From: JBCBRD01 sp039819785
GTDB taxonomy: Bacteria > Pseudomonadota > Alphaproteobacteria > Rhizobiales > Hyphomicrobiaceae
NCBI GenBank assembly: GCA_039819785.1
Contig: JBCBRH010000028.1
Coordinates: 1 to 58,106 of the forward strand
Length of the DNA stretch: 58,106 nucleotides
Direction of reading: 5' to 3'
Shown here: in pieces, positions 42,310 through 49,654 of the stretch
Layout of the letters: every line of letters starts with the position of its first letter
Position numbering within the stretch: the first letter of the stretch is position 1
The notes under the pieces: model-generated
Database searches by the model: none
Told to the model about the DNA's origin: nothing
Seen by the model: the letters and a program-made list of their open reading frames with translations, nothing else
Program-made: the position numbers and the translations under genes

Positions 42310-42777
42310 ATGCTTCGCAAAATCGAATCGTTTTTCACGTCCATGATGGGTGACGAAGCCCCCACCGAAGGGCTGTCAGAAAACGAAATTGCAATCGCCA
42401 GCGCGGCCCTCCTTGTTAAGTGCGCCAACGCGGACGGCAAACGCACACCAGAGGAAGACGCCAAGCTCGTGGAAGTCATCACGAAGGGCCTGGAGCTATC
42501 CGCCGAAGAAGCCGAATCCGTCATTGAGTTCGCCGAAGTCCGAGCGCGCGATGCCCTGGACATCCACCAATTCACCAAACGCCTTCACGCCAACCTGGAC
42601 CGGGAAGAACGTCAACGGATGGTGGGCTGGCTCTGGGAAATGGCCCAGGTCGACGGCAGGATTGACAGCGACGAGCAAAACACCGTGACGCTCATCGCGC
42701 GGTTGTTGGATGTTGAAGTCCGTGACAGCGCTGAGCTACGGCAGAACGCCAAACGGTCTTTCAAAACGAAGGGTTAA
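42310..42777 (+). CDS. TerB-like tellurite-resistance family protein
   Basis: This 155-residue soluble all-helical protein has the TerB fold. AALLVKCANADGKRTPEED (about 33-51) is the first conserved loop, with acidic residues that bind metal in TerB, and WEMAQVDGRIDSDEQNTV is the second (about 108-126). These two loops, with D-G-x-x-x-x-E/D, are the family's signature. Real tellurite resistance is unlikely without other ter genes; stand-alone TerB-like proteins are common in alphaproteobacteria and of unknown function. The ATG at 42310 has no strong site upstream. The gene is convergent with the lipoprotein gene. Confidence 0.88.
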   Translation: MLRKIESFFTSMMGDEAPTEGLSENEIAIASAALLVKCANADGKRTPEEDAKLVEVITKGLELSAEEAESVIEFAEVRARDALDIHQFTKRLHANLDREERQRMVGWLWEMAQVDGRIDSDEQNTVTLIARLLDVEVRDSAELRQNAKRSFKTKG

Positions 42778-42870
42778 ACGTCGTCACCGAAGCTGCAACC
42801 CTCAAACGGGAAAGCGACACGACGAGGACTACACGTACACGCTGAGCTTCACCGCCGATGCCCTGTCGCG

Positions 42871-43554
42871 TTAGCCAGCACCAGGTATCGTGCGGTCAAA
42901 GGCGACCTGAAGCTGATATTCGCCAGGCCGGGCACCTTCAGCAACGTCAAACGTAATTGATCGCACTGCGGAGAAATAACCGATTGGCCGGTCGGCGGCC
43001 ACATCGACGCTAACAGCCAATGTATCGCTGGCAACCGGAACACGTGCTGAATCCGCCACTGAGATATTGATCGGGAACGTCAATGGCCCCGGCGTTCCCT
43101 TGGGTCCCAGCAGCACCCGCCCTGAGAAACCATATTTAACCGTCACGCGTCCTGTTTCGATGAAGCACTCACGGGCCGTTTTTGTGATCTCACCACGGTG
43201 CCTGATGGCAAGCCCGTCCCCGATGCGTCCATCTTCATAAATCGTGACATGTTTGTCGGATGAAGCCACCTCAAACTTGGGACAGCCATGGGCAATGCCA
43301 CCGCCAACACCGGCAGGGCCAGATCCGGTATAGTCCGCCTTGGCAGCCGACAACAGCTGCTCCTCAGTGACCGCACTCACCTCGATATCCTCGGTCGACG
43401 ATCCGCCGAACATCGAATTGCCAAGCCCCGACGTGATCGACGACAGGCCGCATCCAGCAAGCATGGTCGATGCACCCAGAGCGCTCAGAACGAGCAGGGT
43501 GTTCGCGTTCAAGCGGTGTTTCCCTTTGGAAGCCGAAAGAAATTGACCTTTCAC
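42871..43554 (-). CDS. Hypothetical lipoprotein
   Basis: This protein of 227 residues has a signal peptide ending in the lipobox LAGC (ASTMLAGCGLSS). The mature part starts with Ser/Gly-rich sequence and a short acidic piece, then a beta-rich domain of about 150 residues with HVTIYEDGRIGDGLAI and ARPGEYQLQVAFD, but no known motif. Two cysteines, in HGCPKFE and RECFIE, could pair. The GTG at 43554 has AGGAG ten bases upstream and is preferred over longer frames without a site. It is divergent from ispH. An outer-membrane or periplasmic location is inferred; the function is unknown. Confidence 0.75.
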   Translation of the reverse strand: MKGQFLSASKGKHRLNANTLLVLSALGASTMLAGCGLSSITSGLGNSMFGGSSTEDIEVSAVTEEQLLSAAKADYTGSGPAGVGGGIAHGCPKFEVASSDKHVTIYEDGRIGDGLAIRHRGEITKTARECFIETGRVTVKYGFSGRVLLGPKGTPGPLTFPINISVADSARVPVASDTLAVSVDVAADRPIGYFSAVRSITFDVAEGARPGEYQLQVAFDRTIPGAG

Positions 43555-43922
43555 TGCCGTCCAACTCCTATGGTGGCCACCCGCTGAGGAGCAAGCCACG
43601 GTCCCCCGAATCTTCGGCGATGCGTCCACCAGCCCCCTGGTATTTCGCACACGCCGACTCACTTTTTACACGCCCATCAACGCTTTACCAATGCCCATAC
43701 GATCTCAAGCGGTTGACAGCCGTGGATTGCTTTCAAACGATGCACCCTTTCCACATGTCGGATTCCGGTGCATCAAAGACCTGTCTTCTTAGACGTGCCA
43801 GATGGGTTCAGCATCCCAGACACGGACTGCACATAGGGTCGGGAAGACGTTCATCAATCCAACGCGAGTTCACAATAAAAGCCAGCCAGATCACATCGCC
43901 GGAATCAGATCGTCGCCCAGCG
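43555..43922. promoter_or_regulatory. Divergent region between lipoprotein and ispH genes
   Basis: 368 bases. A TTGACA at 43713-43718 is read towards ispH, with only a poor -10 candidate 17 bases on (AACGAT). The ispH frame is open through the whole region, but I see no conserved protein sequence in it. Confidence 0.3.
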
Positions 43923-44891
43923 TTGAAAATCCTTCTCGCCAACCCCCGAGGCTTCTGTGCCGGTGTAGACCGCGCCATCCAAATCGTTGAACTTGCTCTG
44001 GAAAAGTACGGCGCGCCCGTCTACGTACGGCACGAAATTGTCCACAACAAGTATGTCGTCGAAACGCTGAAGTCCAAAGGCGCCGTTTTTGTGAAAGAGC
44101 TGCACGAAATCCCAGCGACCGATCAACCCGTTGTATTTTCGGCACATGGTGTGGCCAAGAGCGTTCCCGAAAACGCCAAATCCCGAAATATGTTCGTCCT
44201 CGACGCAACGTGTCCGCTGGTCTTCAAGGTCCACTTCGAAGCCAGACGCGATTTTGACGAAGGGTATGAAATCCTTTTGATCGGCCACGAAGGCCACCCG
44301 GAAGTCGTCGGCACCATGGGCCAGTTGCCTGCAGGTGCAGTCAAGCTGATCGAGACGGTTGAAGACGCGCAGTCCGTCGAGGTGACCAACGCGGACAAAC
44401 TATCGTTCGTGACCCAGACCACGCTGTCAGTGGACGACACCGCCGAAATTGCTGCCGCCCTCAAGGCCCGCTTTCCCAAGATCAAGGTCCCCGCCAAGGA
44501 GGACATCTGCTACGCGACCACCAACCGTCAGGCCGCCGTCAAGGACATCGCACCCAACGTGGACTGTCTTCTGGTCGTTGGTGCACCAAACTCGTCAAAC
44601 TCCATGCGGCTCGTCGAGGTCGCAGCGAAAGTCGGCTGCTCGAAGTCAGCCCTGGTGCAGCGTGCAGCCGACATCCCCTGGTCCGATCTTCAAGGCGCAA
44701 AGGCAATCGGTCTGACCGCCGGGGCATCGGCGCCGGAGGTTCTGGTCGAAGAAGTCATCGACGCCCTACGCGAGCGTTTCGATGTGACAGTCGAGACCAT
44801 CAACACCGCAAACGAAACAGTCGCATTCAACATCCCCCGTGAACTGCGCGACATGGAACGCAAGTCCGTTGCACTCACCGGCGCGGACTGA
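43923..44891 (+). CDS. ispH: 4-hydroxy-3-methylbut-2-enyl diphosphate reductase
   Basis: IspH is the last enzyme of the MEP pathway, an iron-sulfur protein. The three cluster cysteines are in ANPRGFCAGVDRA (near the start), DATCPLV and GCSKS-like context downstream, and the substrate-binding sites EIVHNKYVVE, GHEGHPEVVGTMG and TQTTLS are present. It has 322 residues. The start is hard to place: TTG at 43923 gives MKILLANPRGFCAGV, which matches the E. coli N-terminus, but has no good ribosome site. The nearest ATG, at 43755, would add 56 residues with no match to the family. ThrB and rnhA follow in the same direction. Confidence 0.94.
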   Translation: MKILLANPRGFCAGVDRAIQIVELALEKYGAPVYVRHEIVHNKYVVETLKSKGAVFVKELHEIPATDQPVVFSAHGVAKSVPENAKSRNMFVLDATCPLVFKVHFEARRDFDEGYEILLIGHEGHPEVVGTMGQLPAGAVKLIETVEDAQSVEVTNADKLSFVTQTTLSVDDTAEIAAALKARFPKIKVPAKEDICYATTNRQAAVKDIAPNVDCLLVVGAPNSSNSMRLVEVAAKVGCSKSALVQRAADIPWSDLQGAKAIGLTAGASAPEVLVEEVIDALRERFDVTVETINTANETVAFNIPRELRDMERKSVALTGAD

Positions 44892-44991
44892 CCGCGCGTT
44901 AGGCATCGACACCGGCAACAAGCTGAAAAGCCTGCGCCGACAAATCCTGCCGGTAACGCAAACACCGAATCTGAAAAAAGTCTGATCCCCC

Positions 44992-45960
44992 ATGGCCGTT
45001 TACACCGAAGTCAGCGATTCCGATGTCGCCCGCTTTTTGTCGGACTACGACGTCGGGACGCTGCAATCGTTCCGGGGAATTGCCGAGGGCGTCGAAAACA
45101 CCAACTACATGGTCCATACGACCACGGGGCCATTTATCCTCACGCTGTACGAAAAACGCGTCTCGGGCGGTGACCTGCCGTTTTTCCTCGGCCTGATGGA
45201 GCACCTCGCAAACAACGGGCTCTCATGCCCGGTCCCACTACGCAACAAAAACGGTGACAGCCTTTCAACGCTCGCCAACCGCAGCGCTGCACTCGTCACA
45301 TTCCTGGAGGGCTTTTGGCTACGTGCACCTGCCCCCCGGCATTGCCATACCGTCGGAGAAGCCCTTGGCCGGCTGCACCTTGCCGGATCAGGCTTCGACA
45401 TGGAGCGGCCCAACGCCCTTGGCCTCGATGGGTGGAAGCAGCTGTTCGAGACACTGCCCACGGCTGAAGTCGACACCATTCAGTCAGGCTTGGGTGAAAC
45501 GATTGCAACCGAGTTAGAGGCTCTCAGCAGTCAGTGGCCGGACAACCTGGAAAGCGGCATCATCCACGCCGATCTGTTTCCCGACAACGTGTTCTTCCTA
45601 AAAGATGATCTGTCGGGCCTGATCGACTTCTATTTCGCCTGCAACGACGCATTCGCCTATGACCTGGCGATCTGCCTCAATGCGTGGTGCTTCGAACAGG
45701 ACTTCTCGTTCAACATTACCAAAGGCCAAGCCCTGTTAAGCGGATACGAAAAGGCCAGAAAACTCTCAAACGACGAGAAGGCGGCTCTGCCGACATTGGC
45801 ACGGGGGGCAGCCATGCGCTTTCTACTCACCCGCTGCACAGACTGGCTTTCAACACCGCCAGGAGCACTCGTGAAGCCTCATAACCCAATGGATTACCTT
45901 CGGCGGCTGCGCTTTCACCAGACCGCCGAAACCATCCGCGATTATGGCTACAAGGCGTAG
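44992..45960 (+). CDS. thrB: Homoserine kinase (APH-type)
   Basis: This ThrB makes O-phosphohomoserine in threonine synthesis. It is the kinase-like (APH) form, not the GHMP form, and has 322 residues, the usual length. SFRGIAEGVENTNYMVHT is the nucleotide-binding N-terminus, IIHADLFPDNVFF (about 188-200) the catalytic loop with Asp and Asn, and GLIDFYFACNDAFAYDLAI the metal-binding Asp. The ATG at 44992 has a C-run upstream and little ribosome site. The downstream enzyme in the pathway, thrC, is at 56 kb in the same window but on the other strand. IspH precedes and rnhA follows. Confidence 0.95.
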   Translation: MAVYTEVSDSDVARFLSDYDVGTLQSFRGIAEGVENTNYMVHTTTGPFILTLYEKRVSGGDLPFFLGLMEHLANNGLSCPVPLRNKNGDSLSTLANRSAALVTFLEGFWLRAPAPRHCHTVGEALGRLHLAGSGFDMERPNALGLDGWKQLFETLPTAEVDTIQSGLGETIATELEALSSQWPDNLESGIIHADLFPDNVFFLKDDLSGLIDFYFACNDAFAYDLAICLNAWCFEQDFSFNITKGQALLSGYEKARKLSNDEKAALPTLARGAAMRFLLTRCTDWLSTPPGALVKPHNPMDYLRRLRFHQTAETIRDYGYKA

Positions 45961-45981
45961 CGTCAGGACACGAGCGAGCAC

Positions 45982-46488
45982 ATGAACCCAGAGACTTCTG
46001 AAGAAACGTCCGAAGACGCGACCATGAACTCCGATAACGCTGCCACCGCGAAACAGGTCACCGTCTACACGGATGGTGCCTGTTCTGGAAACCCCGGCCC
46101 TGGCGGGTGGGGCGCGATCCTGATCTATGGCGAACACCGCAAGGAATTGAATGGCGGCGAAGCAACGACGACCAATAATCGCATGGAGCTGCTCGGTGCC
46201 ATCTCCGCACTTGAGGCGTTGAACCGGGAAACGCGCGTTGCGCTCCACACGGACTCGTCCTACGTCAAAGACGGCATCACGAAGTGGATCCATGGCTGGA
46301 AAAAAAACGGTTGGAAGACGGCTGCCAAAAAGGACGTGAAGAATGCCGAGCTTTGGCAGCGCCTCGACGCCCTTCGCATGAAGCACGACGTCGAATGGCA
46401 CTGGGTCAAGGGCCACGCCGGTCACCCGGAAAACGAGCGGGCCGACGAACTGGCCCGCGCCGGCATGGAGCCATTCAAGCGGCGCTGA
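45982..46488 (+). CDS. rnhA: Ribonuclease HI
   Basis: RNase HI cuts RNA in RNA-DNA hybrids, as in R-loops and primers. The protein has 168 residues, of which the first 20 are an acidic extension. The catalytic set is Asp in YTDGACSGNPGPGGWG, Glu in NRMELLG, Asp in HTDSSYV and Asp in ENERADELA, with His in VKGHAGHPE. The ATG at 45982 or one at 46024 may be used. The gene lies 21 bases after thrB. An array of palindromic repeats begins 42 bases after its stop and separates it from the convergent peroxiredoxin gene. Confidence 0.96.
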   Translation: MNPETSEETSEDATMNSDNAATAKQVTVYTDGACSGNPGPGGWGAILIYGEHRKELNGGEATTTNNRMELLGAISALEALNRETRVALHTDSSYVKDGITKWIHGWKKNGWKTAAKKDVKNAELWQRLDALRMKHDVEWHWVKGHAGHPENERADELARAGMEPFKRR

Positions 46489-46530
46489 CCACGACCAGCG
46501 CCGCCAGATCTGAAATCGGCGTTCTGACTA

Positions 46531-46815
46531 GAGCATGTTCAGGAAAAGTGTATGCGGTTTTCCGCCCGGAACATGCTCCAAATCAAGAACTGAGAGCATG
46601 TTCAGGAAAAGTGTATGCGGTTTTGCGCCCGGAACATGCTCCAAATCAAGAGCACAGAGCATGTTCAGGAAAAGTGTCCGCGGTTTTCCGCCTGGAACAT
46701 GCTCCAAATCAAGAGCACAGAGCATGTTCAGGAAAAGTGTCCGCGGTTTTCCGCCCGGAACATGCTCCAAATCAAGAACTGAGAGCCTGCTTTTCGAGTC
46801 CACAAAAAGCAAACA
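46531..46815. repeat. Tandem array of four rhizobial-type palindromic repeats with conserved tail
   Basis: Four 48-bp palindromes start at 46531, 46594, 46657 and 46720, an exact 63-base period, with 15-base spacers (CAAATCAAGA-type). Each has GAGCATGTTC and GAACATGCTC as a ten-base outer stem and GGAAAA/TTTTCC inside. A fifth unit starts in register at 46783 but turns into the tail seen at 2442. The array fills the gap between convergent rnhA and peroxiredoxin genes. Confidence 0.95.
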
Positions 46816-46819
46816 GTCT

Positions 46820-47317
46820 CTAGACCGTGTCACCTACCATGGAGCACAAGGTTTCAGCGCTTGATTTGTCATGAACCGGCGGCGCTTCATCGATGTTCAA
46901 GATCTTGACGACACCGTCATCAACCAGCATCGAATACCGCTTCGAGCGTGTGTTGAGCCCGAACCCTGAAAGGTCGATTTCCAGCCCGATGGCCTTGACG
47001 AATTCCGCATTGCCATCAGCGATCATTTCAACCTTACCGGTCGCACCCGTCGCCTCGGCCCAATTCGTCAAAACAAAAATATCGTTGACGGCGGTGCAGA
47101 CGACCGCGTCAACGCCCTTGTCTGAAAGCTTGTCCAGGTTCGCGAGGAAGCCTGGCATATGCTGCTGGTGACACGTCGGTGTGAAAGCACCCGGCACTGC
47201 GAACAGAGCAACCTTGCGGCCACCGAAAATCTCTGCCGTTGTTTTGGGAGCAGGGCCCTCGTCGCCCATCACCATGAATTTAGCCTCAGGCAGTTTGTCG
47301 CCAATGCTGATCGCCAT
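46820..47317 (-). CDS. Peroxiredoxin (Prx5 / glutaredoxin-dependent type)
   Basis: This thiol peroxidase reduces hydrogen and organic peroxides. It has 165 residues. The peroxidatic Cys49 is in VPGAFTPTCHQQHMPGF, the family signature, and a second Cys74 is in DAVVCTAVNDIFV. The start MAISIGDKLPEAKF at 47317 has GGAG seven bases upstream; longer frames are not supported. It is convergent with rnhA across the palindromic array. The usual donors are glutaredoxin or thioredoxin; no glutaredoxin domain is fused here. The ispH-thrB-rnhA-peroxiredoxin order is typical of Hyphomicrobiales. Confidence 0.93.
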   Translation of the reverse strand: MAISIGDKLPEAKFMVMGDEGPAPKTTAEIFGGRKVALFAVPGAFTPTCHQQHMPGFLANLDKLSDKGVDAVVCTAVNDIFVLTNWAEATGATGKVEMIADGNAEFVKAIGLEIDLSGFGLNTRSKRYSMLVDDGVVKILNIDEAPPVHDKSSAETLCSMVGDTV

Positions 47318-47560
47318 TGTCGTCTCCATCGTCAGTTCGGGGTGGAAGTCTGCACGCAAACGCGGTGGACGCGTGCGTCGAGGACCCGGCAAATTGGGCT
47401 CCCGTCAGGTCAAACCAAGTCAGATGAGGGCATAGCGCCCTGGCGGTGGAAGGCCAAGCCCAAACTCAGACCAACCATCCGCAAATCGCGGCAGACGTCC
47501 GGCGGCGGGGCATGGAATCGCGCTCCGCCAGTCGCTTACTGTTGGTTACAGAAAACGGTC

Positions 47561-48574
47561 CTACTTCAAGGGAACCGCTGTCGTAATCATGCCCGCGCTG
47601 CCCACAAGCGTGACATCGATCTCAGTGATGTTCTTGCTGGCTGCAGGCAAGCCATCCGGCAGCGATATGGCAAAAACCTTTTGTCCATCCGGCGTTTCAG
47701 ACAACATATCGACTGAGCCGATGAACACGCCACGCGGTGCTTCGGCAAATAGATCCGTCCCATTTGCCCCCACCCCGAACGCGGCTTCGACGAGAAGCGT
47801 CGCGCGCCCCGCTTCGGTCTCGATACGGGAGGAGACCACACGTGGGAGCCCGGCTTCCCCGCGGACCCGTCGGGGAACGGAATAAACGGCGTCGACCAGT
47901 CGGGATGCTGCAATGGCATCAGGTCCACTGGCCACAGCACCGCCACTGGGGCGATTGACGGACCCTTGTCCCGCCACCGGTCCGGCAGACGGCAGCCCGA
48001 AACTGAAGCCAGCAGCGGACTTTGAAGGCAGTGTTGCTGACAAGGCAGCCTCTGCTGGAATGCAAATTTCTTTGCACACGCCATAAAACAATCCGAGCCG
48101 CAGCGTCATCGGCTGGCTCGCATTGAGAGGTTCGGCAACGACTGGCAAAATCACGGAATTCTTATAGCCGACCGAATAGCCAGCCTCGCCAACGTAACGC
48201 TTGGGTGCTGGATAGCCCACAGTGACGGTTTTGACATTGGTGGACCGTGACCAATCCAATTCGGGTGGAATCCCACCGTCCGTGCCTGGATGCCGCCAGT
48301 AGGTTTTGTACCCTTCTGTCATCTCAATCTGGATACCCGCGAGCACCGCAGACCCGACGGGTGCATCGGGTGAAATCGCCTGCAGCGCATGGTCCACAAC
48401 CCGCGGCCGCGCATCGGGCAACACCAGCAGCCGCGCACGGGATGCATATCCGACATCCCAGTTACCAAAAATCGCATTGGCGGCCACAGCCTCGACGGTC
48501 GACAAGAAGCCTGCAATGGCCAACACGGCGAATGATGTCGACCGGGGGATCACACAAGCCCAAGGTCTATTCAA
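47561..48574 (-). CDS. Secreted DsbD N-terminal-domain-type protein
   Basis: This 337-residue protein has a signal peptide (residues 12-30, ending AVA-A) and an immunoglobulin-like domain of the DsbD N-terminal type. The paired cysteines are in YGVCKEICIPAE (C-x3-C), and KTYWRHPGTDGGIPPEL and VILPVV flank them, as in this family. The transmembrane and thioredoxin parts of full DsbD are missing, so it needs a separate partner such as CcdA. The TTG at 48574 has GGGGAG nine bases upstream. A role in passing electrons in periplasmic thiol chemistry is inferred. It lies 243 bases upstream of the peroxiredoxin gene on the same strand. Confidence 0.8.
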   Translation of the reverse strand: MNRPWACVIPRSTSFAVLAIAGFLSTVEAVAANAIFGNWDVGYASRARLLVLPDARPRVVDHALQAISPDAPVGSAVLAGIQIEMTEGYKTYWRHPGTDGGIPPELDWSRSTNVKTVTVGYPAPKRYVGEAGYSVGYKNSVILPVVAEPLNASQPMTLRLGLFYGVCKEICIPAEAALSATLPSKSAAGFSFGLPSAGPVAGQGSVNRPSGGAVASGPDAIAASRLVDAVYSVPRRVRGEAGLPRVVSSRIETEAGRATLLVEAAFGVGANGTDLFAEAPRGVFIGSVDMLSETPDGQKVFAISLPDGLPAASKNITEIDVTLVGSAGMITTAVPLK

Positions 48575-48922
48575 AAAAACACACTCCCCAAAAAACACTC
48601 CCCATGAGAGCAGGACGTGAAGCCCGGTCAAACGTTCTGACCTACGGACATAGGTCATACAGTCCCGATTGTTGTCAGGCTGATCGACCGCCAAGCCGCC
48701 TGGATCAAACCCAGCCGACCACTCAACGCATGCCATCCTAGATGATGCTTGCTGAACCGTGGCACAACATCAGCCATGCCACTCATCACGTCTTCTCGAA
48801 CACATTCATCGATCCGTACAGTGTCGAGTGTGACGGCCACAAACAACAACCCCTTGAGAAACCATAACACTCCGTCAAGAAACGCCTTCACACGGGCACC
48901 GTCTTGCGAATATGCTAAGACC
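48575..48922. other. Divergent intergenic region of 348 bases
   Basis: The DsbD-like and yqgE genes are read outwards from here. There are short A- and T-runs near 48570-48600, including the GGGGAG site of the DsbD-like gene. I see no promoter pair, RNA gene or protein with a family look. Confidence 0.45.
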
Positions 48923-49531
48923 ATGAAAAGTGGCAGGCAGCCTGACATCTCGCGTGATCAGTACCTCGACGGCCAGTTGCTGATCGCGATGCCGGTAATG
49001 ACAGACCCGCGTTTCCAACGTTCGGTCATCTACATGTGCGCGCACTCCGAGGACGGCGCCATGGGCCTGATCATCAACAGACGCACCGATGAGATCACGT
49101 TCCCAGATCTCCTGGACCAACTTGACATTGCAGATGGTCCCGCACTCTCCACCGCCGAGTCCATAGATGAAGTGGCCGTTCATCTGGGCGGGCCGGTTGA
49201 AACCGCGCGCGGGTTTGTGCTGCACACGAAGGACTACTTTGTCAGCGACAGCACACTGAATATCAAAAATGAAATTTGCCTGACCGCGACGATCGATGTC
49301 CTCAAGGCCATGGCGCATGGCAGCGGACCGGACCAGGCCATTCTCACTTTGGGCTACGCGGGCTGGTCGCCAGGCCAGCTTGAGAAGGAAATACTGGCCA
49401 ATGGCTGGTTAAACTGTCCCGCGGACGCAGAACTCGTGTTTTCCGAAGACCTCGATGCGAAATACGATCTGGCACTCAGCCGGCTCGGAATTGATCCATC
49501 ATTCCTGGTGATGGAAGCCGGGCACGGCTAG
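48923..49531 (+). CDS. YqgE/AlgH family protein (DUF179)
   Basis: This 202-residue soluble protein belongs to the DUF179 family. QLLIAMPVMTDPRFQRSVIY is its N-terminal signature, GAMGLIINRRTDEI the second block, and the central VHLGGPVETARGFVLH the third. TLGYAGWSPGQLEKEI closes the domain. AlgH was named for alginate control in Pseudomonas, but the molecular function is not known. The ATG at 48923 has GCTAAGA upstream, a weak site. It is divergent from the DsbD-like gene and convergent with the EAL gene. There is no sign of a membrane anchor. Confidence 0.94.
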   Translation: MKSGRQPDISRDQYLDGQLLIAMPVMTDPRFQRSVIYMCAHSEDGAMGLIINRRTDEITFPDLLDQLDIADGPALSTAESIDEVAVHLGGPVETARGFVLHTKDYFVSDSTLNIKNEICLTATIDVLKAMAHGSGPDQAILTLGYAGWSPGQLEKEILANGWLNCPADAELVFSEDLDAKYDLALSRLGIDPSFLVMEAGHG

Positions 49532-49654
49532 GACGCGTGTGCGCCGCCAACCCACGTCCTCGCCCACAGCATTCGCACCCCCGAAGCAACAACATACATC
49601 GAGTGACGCCTGCCACATCAATTGCGACGTGTGAAGCATCAGTGCAAGACGTCG

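Noticed and set aside
42310..42777. Tellurite-resistance system
   Set aside because: Only a single TerB-like gene is present, with no terA, C, D or E nearby.
43470..43922. N-terminal extension of ispH by about 150 residues
   Set aside because: The frame is open, but the sequence overlaps the lipoprotein leader on the other strand and looks like no known IspH N-terminus.
46531..46815. Possible CRISPR array
   Set aside because: Units are 48-bp palindromes with short, nearly identical 15-base spacers; CRISPR spacers would be unique and longer, and no cas genes are present.
46528..46864. Open frames on both strands with a 21-residue tandem repeat across the palindrome array
   Set aside because: The period of 63 bases is divisible by three, so the array automatically gives repeating peptides in several frames. 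There is no good ribosome site or family match, and both strands look equally coding.
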